Shown: positions 51,540 through 60,490 of the stretch, one piece after another
How positions within the stretch are numbered: position 1 is the stretch's first letter
Layout of the letters: the number at the start of each line of letters is the position of its first letter
Assembly (NCBI RefSeq): GCF_015355625.1
Contig: NZ_JACLAF010000010.1
Location: 1 to 64,000 of the forward strand
DNA length: 64,000 nucleotides
Direction: 5' to 3'
DNA from: Tamlana sp. I1
GTDB lineage: Bacteria > Bacteroidota > Bacteroidia > Flavobacteriales > Flavobacteriaceae
The notes under the pieces: generated by a model
Database searches by the model: none
What the model saw: only the letters and a program-made list of their open reading frames with translations
What the model was told of the DNA's origin: nothing
Translations under genes and position numbers: made by a program

Positions 51540-53231
51540 TTACATACTATGAAATTCAATCAAATTGGCTTCGTAATATTGATCGCCTAATTTTGATAAT
51601 AAATTTCGAATTACATTGCTATCACCATTTACTGCTAAGGCAGAATACCCAGTAGCATTAAGACTTCCCAGTCTTAAGTCGATAATATTTATATGTTTTG
51701 ACGCTAAAGCTGAAAGTAAAATTAGCAATACTCCTGGCGCATTATTGTGCTTGGTAAGAATTACTTTTTCACTTAAAGCTAAATTTAAAGCCACACCATC
51801 CATTTCCAATAAATACACCCCTTCGCGGTAATAGTTTGGCAATTCGGCGTTTTCTTTATAAATAAGTTTACTAAAGGTTCCGGCATCGGTTCCGTTTATA
51901 AAATCAATGGCACTTTTTACGTTTCCATTAGCCTCGCTTAACGATAAAAAAGCAACAGCAGTACCGTTTTTATTCGATTTTAAACGCGCAGTTTCAACAT
52001 TTATGCCTTCGGAAGCCAAAGTGTTAAATAAAGATGAAATCACCCCTGGTTGATCTAAATGCTCTGAAAACAAACCATTAACTTTGTTTTTAGGCAGTTC
52101 AGGAATTTGATTCGTTACCGTTATAGATTTACCCCATTTTCTTATGCGAATGGCGTTATAATCGCCCATTCCTGTTGAATTCTTATATAAATCTGTAAAT
52201 TCTGAAAACGAGCCACCAAACGAAAAATCTGGAATAATACGTCTTTCAGTATGATCTAAACGTTGATTTAATAACTCAATTCCTTTATTTAGAACGGTAT
52301 ATTTTACTTTTAATTCATGATCATCATAGATAGTACGATTCTCAGGAATTAACTTCGAATAACTCACATAACTTTCGTAACCTGCTTCTTGAATATATTC
52401 TAAACTCTCCTTATAATTCAGCCCATAATAACGTACATGATGCGTATCGGTTCCAACACAGACAGGGATTTGAAGCTCGTTTGCACGACGTAAAATACTT
52501 TGAACCGGATATACACCAACGCCTTTAAATTTCCCCGCCATATTTACGTCTAGAGACAAATTACGGTCGGCAATTAATTCTAAAAGGGTTCTGAATTTAT
52601 TAGCTAAAGGATGCGAACTGGTTTCAAAATTAACCAAAGCCTCAGGCATGTCCACATTTAATTTTGGCAAGTCAATATGACCAATAATCTGAATCATATC
52701 GCCAAAACTTTCAATCATTTGGATCATTTCATTGAAATAACCATCCCAATAAGCCTCTAAACTGCCTCTTAATTTTAATAATTCTAAAGCTTCTTCCTTA
52801 GAGCCATCATACGGCAATCCTTCGGGTGCAAAATGCACAGAACCAATCACATAATCGGCATCTTCGGCTTGAAATATTTTAGATCTACTCCACTGTAAAC
52901 CAAGCTCAGGCCCCATCCATTCAAGCTCGACACCAAATTTAATATTTATCTGCCCAGCATATTTTACACGTAAATTCGCAATACGTTTTGGGTAGTTTAA
53001 ATAAGATCTGTTGCCACGAATAAACTTCACATTGGTGTCTCTTTCAGCAGTGTATCTAAAATTGGTTAAACGTGGTGAATGAATAATAAAAGTAATACTT
53101 GGGTTGCCGGCTTCGATAGCCTTATCGATAATATCTTCCAATTTATCGATACCATGTTTAACATGATCTTGTTCGGTACCTGCATGAATACCATGCGTTT
53201 CCCATATAAATTCGTTGAGCTTTCTCATCAA
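51540..53231 (-). CDS. PHP-domain phosphatase fused to two ACT domains
   Basis: A 563-aa protein. Residues about 1-280 form a PHP metallophosphatase barrel of the HisK type: THGIHAG..H at the start, FIIHSPR, FGVELEW, SVHFAP, IIGHIDLPK, and GTDTHHVRYYG. Residues about 385-455 (KVNGLFSEHLDQPGVISSLFNTLASEGINV) and 490-560 (KVILTKHNNAPGVLLILLSALASKHINIIDLRLG) are ACT domains, the first very similar to the serine-binding ACT of phosphoglycerate dehydrogenase. An amino acid-regulated phosphatase is the natural reading: histidinol-phosphatase or, by the ACT type, phosphoserine phosphatase. Neither is proven. Starts with tandem Met codons. No his or ser genes are beside it. Confidence 0.85.
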   Translation of the reverse strand: MMRKLNEFIWETHGIHAGTEQDHVKHGIDKLEDIIDKAIEAGNPSITFIIHSPRLTNFRYTAERDTNVKFIRGNRSYLNYPKRIANLRVKYAGQINIKFGVELEWMGPELGLQWSRSKIFQAEDADYVIGSVHFAPEGLPYDGSKEEALELLKLRGSLEAYWDGYFNEMIQMIESFGDMIQIIGHIDLPKLNVDMPEALVNFETSSHPLANKFRTLLELIADRNLSLDVNMAGKFKGVGVYPVQSILRRANELQIPVCVGTDTHHVRYYGLNYKESLEYIQEAGYESYVSYSKLIPENRTIYDDHELKVKYTVLNKGIELLNQRLDHTERRIIPDFSFGGSFSEFTDLYKNSTGMGDYNAIRIRKWGKSITVTNQIPELPKNKVNGLFSEHLDQPGVISSLFNTLASEGINVETARLKSNKNGTAVAFLSLSEANGNVKSAIDFINGTDAGTFSKLIYKENAELPNYYREGVYLLEMDGVALNLALSEKVILTKHNNAPGVLLILLSALASKHINIIDLRLGSLNATGYSALAVNGDSNVIRNLLSKLGDQYYEANLIEFHSM

Positions 53232-53425
53232 TTAATAGACTTTAAAAAATATTTTAAGAATGACCAAATTTAACTATTGAAATAGAATTATACGCTAAAA
53301 CTTAAAGGATTTAAATAAATTTTAATCAGAATTATTAAAAATCATAATAATTTTCAAAAACAAAGCTCTTATTATGAATTCAATAATGGTTTTATTTTTA
53401 TTTGAAATGTTTAAATTCGCTGTTT

Positions 53426-55564
53426 ATGTCTGTAAACCTACAAACTCCCATCGATTACTTAAAAGGCGTGGGCTCTAGTCGAGCCGATTTATTACGCAAG
53501 GAGCTTGGCATTTTTACTTATCAAGATTTAATCAACTTATTTCCAAACAGATATATTGACAGAACGCGATACTATAAGATAAACGAATTACAGCAAAACA
53601 ATGCTGATGTTCAGGTTATTGGCAAGATAACCTCCTTTAAAGAAGTGGCTCAAAAACGCGGAAAACGCTTAGTAGCAACCTTTCAAGATGATACAGGAAC
53701 CATGGAATTGGTTTGGTTTCGCGGACAAAAATGGATTCGAGACAGTTTAATATTAAATAAAAAATATGTAGCATTTGGAAAATGTAATGCCTTTGGAAAT
53801 AAATTCAGCATGGCACACCCCGAAATGGAATTGCAAGAAGAACATGAAAAAAATCTACGTTCTGCCATGCAACCCATTTATCCTTCCACCGAAAAATTAG
53901 GAAATCGCGGCATTAGCAATCGTGTTATTAGCAAAATAATGCAGCAATTATTTATTGAAACTGGCGGAAGATTTGCAGAAAGTTTATCGGATAATTTACG
54001 TTCGGAATTAAAATTAATAAGTAAACAATCGGCACTTTTTAATGTGCATTTCCCGAAGAGTCCAGAGCTGCTTGCAAGAGCACAATTTCGACTAAAATTT
54101 GAAGAATTATTTTATATCCAGCTGCAATTAATTATTAAAAATTTAATTCATAAATCGAAGATAAAAGGACTGCCTTTTGATAAAGTTGGAAACTATTTTA
54201 ACACCTTTTTTAAAGAGCAATTACCCTTTGAATTAACAGGTGCACAGAAACGTGTTTTAAAAGAAATTCGAGCCGATTTAGGCAGCAATGCACAAATGAA
54301 CCGGCTTTTACAAGGTGATGTGGGTTCTGGAAAGACCATTGTGGCGTTCATGTCAATGCTCATGGCACTTGACAACGGTTTTCAAGCTTGCTTAATGGCG
54401 CCTACTGAAATTTTGTCAGTCCAGCACTATAACGGATTACTCGAACTATCTAAAAAACTGAATATCAGTATTTCAATATTGACTGGCTCAACTAAAACTT
54501 CAGAACGACGAAAAATTCATGAAGCTTTAGAAAATGGCGAATTACAGATTCTAATTGGCACCCACGCGCTGCTTGAAGACAAGGTGAAATTTCATAATTT
54601 AGGACTCGCCATTATAGATGAACAACACCGATTTGGAGTTGCTCAAAGAAGCAAATTATGGCGCAAAGGACCGACAAGCCCTCCTCAATCCTCCCGAAGT
54701 GCTTCCTCCATCCCACCCCACGTTTTGGTTATGACCGCTACCCCTATTCCGCGAACTTTAGCCATGTCGGTTTATGGCGATTTAGACATCTCGATTATTG
54801 ATGAATTACCACCAGGAAGAAAGGCTATAAAAACGGTACATCGCTTCGATAAAAACCGTTTAAATGTATTTCGATTTGTTCGTGATGAAATTGATAAAGC
54901 CCGACAAATTTATATCGTTTATCCGCTTATTCAAGAAAGCGAGAAAATGGATTATAAAGATTTAATGGATGGTTATGAAAGTATCGCAAGAGATTTCCCC
55001 ATGCCTAAATATCAAATTTCAATTGTTCACGGACAAATGAAACCTGCCGATAAAGAATTTGAAATGCAGCGTTTCATTAAAGGTGAAACGCAAATCATGG
55101 TCGCTACAACCGTTATTGAAGTTGGTGTTAACGTACCAAATGCCTCGGTAATGATTATTGAAAGCGCCGAACGCTTTGGTTTATCGCAATTACACCAATT
55201 ACGTGGTCGTGTTGGTCGCGGCGCAGAACAGAGTTACTGCATTTTAATGACGGGCCACAAACTAAGTGCCGATAGTAAAACCCGAATGGAAACAATGGTG
55301 CGAACCAATGATGGTTTTGAAATTGCCGAAGTCGATTTGCGTTTACGAGGTCCTGGAGACATCATGGGAACCCAACAAAGCGGTGTGTTAAACCTTAAAA
55401 TAGCCGATATTATTAAAGACAACAACATCCTGCAACATGCAAGATTACACGCTAAAAACATATTAAAAATAGACCCTACACTTTCACTTCCCGAAAACCA
55501 AGTCATTTTAAACACCTACAAGCAACTTACTAAGTTTAAAAATATTTGGAATTACATTAGTTAA
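53426..55564 (+). CDS. recG: ATP-dependent DNA helicase RecG with an extra insertion
   Basis: A 712-aa SF2 helicase that reverses stalled forks; start taken at ATG 53426 (MSVNLQTPIDYLKGVGSSRADLL), eight codons after an in-frame TTG. The wedge/OB domain lies at about 55-150, then GDVGSGKT (Walker A), DEQHRFG (II), MTATPIPRTLAMS (III), and ATTVIEVGVNVPNA, QLRGRVGR for motifs V and VI. Between motif II and III is GPTSPPQSSRSASSIPP (about 414-430), Pro/Ser-rich and absent from typical RecG. The frame and motifs are intact. Followed by miaE. Confidence 0.96.
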   Translation: MSVNLQTPIDYLKGVGSSRADLLRKELGIFTYQDLINLFPNRYIDRTRYYKINELQQNNADVQVIGKITSFKEVAQKRGKRLVATFQDDTGTMELVWFRGQKWIRDSLILNKKYVAFGKCNAFGNKFSMAHPEMELQEEHEKNLRSAMQPIYPSTEKLGNRGISNRVISKIMQQLFIETGGRFAESLSDNLRSELKLISKQSALFNVHFPKSPELLARAQFRLKFEELFYIQLQLIIKNLIHKSKIKGLPFDKVGNYFNTFFKEQLPFELTGAQKRVLKEIRADLGSNAQMNRLLQGDVGSGKTIVAFMSMLMALDNGFQACLMAPTEILSVQHYNGLLELSKKLNISISILTGSTKTSERRKIHEALENGELQILIGTHALLEDKVKFHNLGLAIIDEQHRFGVAQRSKLWRKGPTSPPQSSRSASSIPPHVLVMTATPIPRTLAMSVYGDLDISIIDELPPGRKAIKTVHRFDKNRLNVFRFVRDEIDKARQIYIVYPLIQESEKMDYKDLMDGYESIARDFPMPKYQISIVHGQMKPADKEFEMQRFIKGETQIMVATTVIEVGVNVPNASVMIIESAERFGLSQLHQLRGRVGRGAEQSYCILMTGHKLSADSKTRMETMVRTNDGFEIAEVDLRLRGPGDIMGTQQSGVLNLKIADIIKDNNILQHARLHAKNILKIDPTLSLPENQVILNTYKQLTKFKNIWNYIS

Positions 55565-55599
55565 TTTTCATTTTGTTGAATACAGAATTGTATTAGATT

Positions 55600-55620
55600 C
55601 ACGCTTTCGCGGAAGAGAAC
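55600..55620. repeat. small GC-rich palindrome fragment
   Basis: CACGCTTTCGCGGAAGAG; CTTTC and GGAAG pair around GC. CGCTTTCGCG(G/A)AAGCG-like palindromes recur in flavobacterial DNA from memory, and this is an imperfect copy between recG and miaE. Confidence 0.4.
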
Positions 55621-55659
55621 AAAAAATTAAAATACCTACTTTTACAAAAAATATAAAAC

Positions 55660-56241
55660 ATGCTCGGTTTAAAATTAGCAACAGACCCAAGATGGGTAAA
55701 TATTGTAGAATCTAACATTGAAGAAATTCTAACAGATCATGCGTGGTGCGAGCAAAAAGCTGCTACAAACGCCATTACCATCATCACTTTAAATTCTGAA
55801 CATACCGATTTAGTTACCGAACTTTTAGAACTTGCCAAAGAAGAACTAGAGCATTTTCAAATGGTACACGATATTATTAAAAAACGCGGTTATACTCTAG
55901 GCCGTGAACGCAAAGACAGCTATGTAAACGAGCTTTATAAATTTATGAATAAAGGCGGAAACCGTGTGCAATCTATGGTAGACAGACTTTTATTTTCTGC
56001 CATGATTGAAGCCCGTAGCTGCGAACGTTTTAAACTCCTTTCTAAACGAATTAAAGACCCCGAACTATCTAAATTCTATCATGATTTAATGATTAGTGAA
56101 GCTGGGCATTACACCACTTTTTTAAAATTCGCACGCCAATATGGCCAAGGTGTCGATGTTGAAAAACGCTGGAAAGAGCTCATCGATTTTGAAGCTGAAG
56201 TTATTAAAAACTACGGAAAAAGTGAGACTATTCATGGGTAA
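55660..56241 (+). CDS. miaE: tRNA-(ms2io6A)-hydroxylase
   Basis: A 193-aa non-haem diiron protein with ferritin-like four-helix fold that hydroxylates ms2i6A37 of tRNAs reading UNN codons. Ligand-bearing helices are DHAWCEQKAA, KEELEHFQMVHDII, SAMIEARSCERFK and ISEAGHYTTFLKF. Length and sequence match MiaE well; the hydroxylation needs oxygen, fitting an aerobe. It is 95 bp after recG and 274 bp before mutS2. That downstream gap is AT-rich with a weak AAGGGT/ACCCTT hairpin near 56290-56315. Confidence 0.93.
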   Translation: MLGLKLATDPRWVNIVESNIEEILTDHAWCEQKAATNAITIITLNSEHTDLVTELLELAKEELEHFQMVHDIIKKRGYTLGRERKDSYVNELYKFMNKGGNRVQSMVDRLLFSAMIEARSCERFKLLSKRIKDPELSKFYHDLMISEAGHYTTFLKFARQYGQGVDVEKRWKELIDFEAEVIKNYGKSETIHG

Positions 56242-56475
56242 GCCTAACATTTAGATTTGTACTTTATCAAACTTCAAAAAAAATAAAAGGGTCATTGTAA
56301 AACACAACCACCCTTAAATTGATTAAATTTTTGATTGATGACACTTTTGCCGTGTTTCAAGGTATTAATTATTTAACCTCAAAATTGTTAGGGCTTTGTT
56401 AATTCCACTCAGCCCCCTGTTAATTAACACTTTAAAACGATTTAATTTCATTAAAACCATCTCAAACGGATTGAT

Positions 56476-56483
56476 TAACTTTG
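56476..56483 (+). promoter_or_regulatory. -7 element of mutS2
   Basis: TAACTTTG, an exact TAnnTTTG match 33 bp before the ATG. No -33 TTG at 17-23 bp. Confidence 0.5.
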
Positions 56484-56515
56484 CAATCCTTAAATCACAG
56501 AGGTTATAATTACGC

Positions 56516-58684
56516 ATGATTCATATTCACGAAAAAACATTACAGGATTTAGAATTTCAAACGGTTTTACAACAGGTTAGCGACCATTGTATTACGGCTT
56601 TAGGTCATGAAAAAGCGTTGGCAATTTCGCCCTATAAAAAAAAGGAAGAACTTCTTTTTGCTCTGCAGTTAACTAATGAATATGTGTCTTCGTTTCAAAA
56701 CGAAAACCGCATACCAAATCATGGTTTCGATGCCATAACCAAAGAATTAAAACTTTTAAATATTGAAAACACCTTTTTAGAAGTTCATGGTTTAAAGAAA
56801 ATTGTAGCCATGTCTACCACCGTGAATGATATTCTGGTTTTCTTAAAAAAGTTTGAAGAATATTACCAAAATTTATATCAATTTGGGTCGCATATCGAAG
56901 TTACCAAATTGCTTATAGAAAAAGTAGATACTATTGTAGATCGTTTTGGCGATATAAAAGATAATGCTTCACCTTTACTTTTAGAATTACGCCAATCGAT
57001 TAACCGCATTAAAGGCAAAATAAACGCCAGTTTTAGCGCGGCATTAAACATGTACCATAGCCTTGAATATTTAGATGATATTAGAGAATCTGTGGTAGAT
57101 AACAAACGCGTTTTGGCTGTAAAAGCCATGTACCGCCGTAAGGTTAAAGGCGCTATAATGGGTGGCAGTAAAACAGGAAGCATTGTTTACATCGAACCCG
57201 AAACCACCTTACAACACACAAGAGAACTTAATAATTTAGAATATGAAGAACACGAGGAAATCATTCGTATTTTAAAAGAAGTAACCAATTATATTCGTCC
57301 GTTTTTACCACTTTTACAGGATTATCAAAATTTCTTAATCGACATGGATGTTATTTCCGCGAAAGCGAAATACGCCAATTCCATGCAAGCGATTCTTCCT
57401 GAATTTTCCGAAGAAAGAAGCATGTATTTACGCGATGCTTTCCACCCTATTTTGTATTTGAATAATTTAGAAAAGAAAGAAAAAACATTTCCTCAAACTA
57501 TTGAATTAAAAGAAGGCAGCCGGATTATTGTCATTTCTGGCCCCAATGCCGGCGGAAAAAGTATCACTTTAAAAACCGTTGGTTTACTACAAGTCATGCT
57601 TCAAAGTGGGCTGTTAATTCCTGTTCACGAACGCAGTAAAGTTTGTTTATTCGATAGAGTTTTAAGCGATATAGGCGACAATCAATCCATTGAAAATCAC
57701 CTTAGTACCTACAGTTACAGGTTAAAGCAGATGAATTATTTCTTGAAAAAATGTAATAAAAACACGCTTTTTTTAATTGATGAATTTGGAACCGGTTCCG
57801 ACCCAGAACTTGGTGGTGCTTTAGCTGAAACTTTTTTAGAAGAATTTTACCACCGTGAAGCATTCGGGATTATAACCACCCACTACTCCAATTTAAAAAT
57901 TCTAGCCAACGAAATGCCATGCATGCTTAACGCTAATATGCTTTTTGATGAACGCACCTTAGAGCCTCTTTTTAAATTGGTTATCGGTCAAGCCGGAAGT
58001 AGTTTTACTTTTGAAGTCGCACAAAAAAATGGTATTCCTTATGGCTTAATTAATCGTGCTAAAAAGAAAATTGAGCGCAGTAAAGTGCGTTTTGATGCTA
58101 CGATTGCTAAACTTCAAAAAGAGCGCTCTAGGCTTGAAAAAACAGGGCAATCTTTAAAAGAAAACGAAAAGAAAAAGATTGAAGAAGCGGATAAATTAGA
58201 AGAAATAAATGCTAAAATTCAACTTAAATTAGAGAGTTATCAAGAATTATATGACAGCAATCAGCGTTTAATTTACTTAGGACAAAAAGTGAATGATATT
58301 GCTGAAAAATATTTCAACAACAAACAGAAAAAGACCTTAATGGACGAGCTTTTTAAGCTGGTTCAAATCGAAAACTCGAAACGCAAAAAAGTTACCATTA
58401 AGGAGAAAAAGAAAGCCAAAGCCAAAGAAATTCAAGTAAAAAAAGAAGTTGAAAAGAAGGTTGAAGTTATTCGTGAAAAGAAAAAAGTAGAAAAACAAAA
58501 GGCTATTGAAACCCCGAAACCAAAGGCTATTATTAGACTTGGAGATCGTGTGCGTATGGAAGATGGCCGTGCCATTGGTACCGTAGATAAAATTGAAAAA
58601 AATAAAGCTGTTGTAAATTATGGTATGTTTACGACTAACGTGAGTATCGATCAATTGGAATTGGTTGAAGCTGTTAAAAAATAG
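56516..58684 (+). CDS. MutS2-family ATPase lacking the Smr domain
   Basis: A 722-aa MutS2-type protein: core and clamp regions at about 1-320, ATPase with GPNAGGKSITLKT (about 341-353), SDIGDNQSIENHLSTYS, LFLIDEFGTGSDPELG (Walker B) and the TTHYSNLK loop. A long Lys/Glu-rich coiled coil (about 520-680) follows, and the protein ends in a KOW-like module, RLGDRVRMEDGRAIGTVDKIEKNKAVVNYGMFTTNVSIDQLE. The C-terminal Smr endonuclease domain with its LDLRG/HGxGxG motifs is absent. MutS2 in other bacteria suppresses recombination or splits collided ribosomes. Truncation is probably ancestral. Confidence 0.93.
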   Translation: MIHIHEKTLQDLEFQTVLQQVSDHCITALGHEKALAISPYKKKEELLFALQLTNEYVSSFQNENRIPNHGFDAITKELKLLNIENTFLEVHGLKKIVAMSTTVNDILVFLKKFEEYYQNLYQFGSHIEVTKLLIEKVDTIVDRFGDIKDNASPLLLELRQSINRIKGKINASFSAALNMYHSLEYLDDIRESVVDNKRVLAVKAMYRRKVKGAIMGGSKTGSIVYIEPETTLQHTRELNNLEYEEHEEIIRILKEVTNYIRPFLPLLQDYQNFLIDMDVISAKAKYANSMQAILPEFSEERSMYLRDAFHPILYLNNLEKKEKTFPQTIELKEGSRIIVISGPNAGGKSITLKTVGLLQVMLQSGLLIPVHERSKVCLFDRVLSDIGDNQSIENHLSTYSYRLKQMNYFLKKCNKNTLFLIDEFGTGSDPELGGALAETFLEEFYHREAFGIITTHYSNLKILANEMPCMLNANMLFDERTLEPLFKLVIGQAGSSFTFEVAQKNGIPYGLINRAKKKIERSKVRFDATIAKLQKERSRLEKTGQSLKENEKKKIEEADKLEEINAKIQLKLESYQELYDSNQRLIYLGQKVNDIAEKYFNNKQKKTLMDELFKLVQIENSKRKKVTIKEKKKAKAKEIQVKKEVEKKVEVIREKKKVEKQKAIETPKPKAIIRLGDRVRMEDGRAIGTVDKIEKNKAVVNYGMFTTNVSIDQLELVEAVKK

Positions 58685-58728
58685 GATAAAATTTATCATC
58701 TTAAATTTTTACTTATTTTTACACAAAA

Positions 58729-58744
58729 AATTGGTTAACCAATT
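58729..58744. promoter_or_regulatory. 16-bp palindrome, probable GntR-type operator
   Basis: AATTGGTTAACCAATT, a perfect palindrome 15 bp before the alginate lyase ATG and just after a TATTTTTA near-match to the -7 element (58714-58721). It resembles the ExuR/UxuR-type operator ATTGGTATACCAAT of GntR-family uronate regulators. Confidence 0.72.
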
Positions 58745-58758
58745 ATAAAGATAGCCTC

Positions 58759-59655
58759 ATGAAACATCTCCTATTTATATTCTTATTATGCAGCTCGGTA
58801 TTGTTCAATTGCAGCACAACCAATGAAGAAGCTGATCACACAGTAGAACAACCCGAAACAGAAACTGAGACTGAGACTGAGACTGAGACTGAAACCGAAC
58901 CTGAAGAAGAAGAAAGTAACATCATCTGGAAAAACTGGTATTTATCTGTTCCTATTAATAGAGGAAATGGCAAAGCGACTTCTATATTTTATGAGGCCAT
59001 AGAAAACAACAAATTAACCGCTGCTGAATCGGAGTACTTTTATAAAAATGACGATGGTAGCTACACCTTTTTCACCAGATTTACAGGATTTACCACTTCT
59101 GGCGAGTATCCATTAAATGAAAAATATTGCCGTACAGAGCTTCGAGAGTTTTGGAAAGGCAACCAAACCACTAGCGATAACTGGCCAATGAGTTCAGGGA
59201 CTCACATTTTAGAGTCTACAATAAAAGTAGACTATGTAGAAGGCAATGGCAGAACTATTGTGGCGCAAATTCACGGTATTGAAACCCCTGGTTTTGAAGG
59301 CGCACCTGCTACAGTTAAAATACGCTGGAACAGTGGCGAAATTCAAATAGACTATTACACCAAACCTGATAGCGGCGAACCTTGGACCAGTGCTTTTGAT
59401 GATAAAATTAATGTGGGGTATGTGGGTAACGACATTTTTACTTTTAAAATTAAAATTGAAAATGGTAAATTCTATTATGCTCTAGTTTGCGAAGCCAAAA
59501 ATATTAACATCGATTATACTTTAATTTATGATTATGTAGGTAATGGTTATGGTCACGATAATTACTTTAAAACAGGAAATTATTATGGTTGGAATGCCGA
59601 TTACGAAAAAACAGCTCAAGTTATTTTATACAAAGTAAAGACGGAACATTTTTAA
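58759..59655 (+). CDS. polysaccharide lyase family 7 (alginate lyase) lipoprotein
   Basis: A 298-aa secreted lipoprotein: signal peptide MKHLLFIFLLCSSVLFNC with Cys18, then an acidic ET-repeat linker (about 32-54), then a single PL7 beta-jelly-roll. The three PL7 motifs are RTELRE (about 132-137), AQIHG (about 175-179; catalytic Gln-His) and YFKTGNYYGWN (about 274-284). QIH rather than QVH is associated with activity on guluronate-containing alginate. The linker likely lifts the lyase off the membrane. No SusCD pair, transporter or other alginate gene adjoins it, so it is a solitary regulon member with an operator-like palindrome. Confidence 0.94.
   Translation: MKHLLFIFLLCSSVLFNCSTTNEEADHTVEQPETETETETETETETEPEEEESNIIWKNWYLSVPINRGNGKATSIFYEAIENNKLTAAESEYFYKNDDGSYTFFTRFTGFTTSGEYPLNEKYCRTELREFWKGNQTTSDNWPMSSGTHILESTIKVDYVEGNGRTIVAQIHGIETPGFEGAPATVKIRWNSGEIQIDYYTKPDSGEPWTSAFDDKINVGYVGNDIFTFKIKIENGKFYYALVCEAKNINIDYTLIYDYVGNGYGHDNYFKTGNYYGWNADYEKTAQVILYKVKTEHF
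58861..58902 (+). repeat. GAGACT hexanucleotide repeat in the lyase gene
   Basis: Four perfect GAGACT units (58867-58890) flanked by GAAACT, GAAACC and GAACCT variants. They encode the Glu-Thr linker. Because the unit is 6 bp, copy changes keep the frame. Confidence 0.9.
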
Positions 59656-59834
59656 AAGGTATTTTTATAATACTTAAAGTTTTAAAGACCGTAAACTTTT
59701 AGATGTAAGAGTTAAGACTTGGCTCTATGTTTTACCCTTCTAAATTCAAGTAGAGTAAGATTTAAAAAATATTGATTTACAAATACGAGGAAAAAGCTAA
59801 AAATTGGGTATTATTACGGTAAATAAGCTTTTAA

Positions 59835-60257
59835 ATGCATCTTAATCTTCCAAAACATAAAAAATTAATTCTTTTTGATGGCGTTTGTAACCTTTGTAAC
59901 AGCAGTGTGCAATACGTTATCAAGCATGATAAAAAAGACCTTTTTATGTTTACAGCACTACAAAGCGACACAGGAAAAGCTATTATTGAAAAATTTAAAA
60001 TTGACACCACCCAAATAGACTCTATTCTTTTATACCATCCTGAAAAAGATACTATAAGCTACAAAAGTACCGCAGCCTTAAAAGTCGCTTTAAAACTAGG
60101 GTTTCCAACCAATAGTTTAGGTGTTTTTTTAATTATTCCCGCTTTTATAAGAAATTGGGTTTACGATTTCATTGCCAAAAACCGCTACAAATGGTATGGT
60201 AAAAAAGAATCCTGTATGATTCCTACGTCCGAATTGAGGTCTAAGTTTTTGGATTAA
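59835..60257 (+). CDS. thiol-disulfide oxidoreductase DCC family protein (DUF393)
   Basis: A 140-aa thioredoxin-like protein. The N-terminal LILFDGVCNLCNSSVQY carries the defining D-G-x-C-x-x-C motif (Cys21 and Cys24), and STAALKVALKLG plus YDFIAKNRYKWYGKKESC are conserved downstream. Members such as YuxK are presumed redox proteins without fixed substrate. Single gene in a region with no recognisable promoter; 180 bp of plain DNA lie upstream. Confidence 0.93.
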   Translation: MHLNLPKHKKLILFDGVCNLCNSSVQYVIKHDKKDLFMFTALQSDTGKAIIEKFKIDTTQIDSILLYHPEKDTISYKSTAALKVALKLGFPTNSLGVFLIIPAFIRNWVYDFIAKNRYKWYGKKESCMIPTSELRSKFLD

Positions 60258-60421
60258 CCTTTTTAATTTAAATTGATAATAAGTTTTCAACGACACAGAA
60301 TTTAATTCCCTCTTTTTAGCTAGAAACTCTAATGCAACAGTTTTCATCCTATCAAAAAAGAATTAAAGAAAGGTGTTACAACAAGCTCAATGATAAAAAG
60401 GAATTTCAGTATTAATAAAAA

Positions 60422-60459
60422 CAAAAAAAACTCAGAATTAATTTAATTCTGAGTTTTTT
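60422..60459. terminator. bidirectional terminator after the unknown exported protein gene
   Basis: ACTCAGAATTA (60430-60440) and TAATTCTGAGT (60444-60454) with A- and T-runs on the two sides. Confidence 0.9.
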
Positions 60460-60490
60460 ACTCTAATGCAATATTGAAACTACATCAACA

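Noticed and set aside
58337-58699. 120-codon frame antisense to the 3' end of mutS2
   Set aside because: Very Phe-rich translation, a typical mirror of the Lys/Glu coiled-coil coding sequence.
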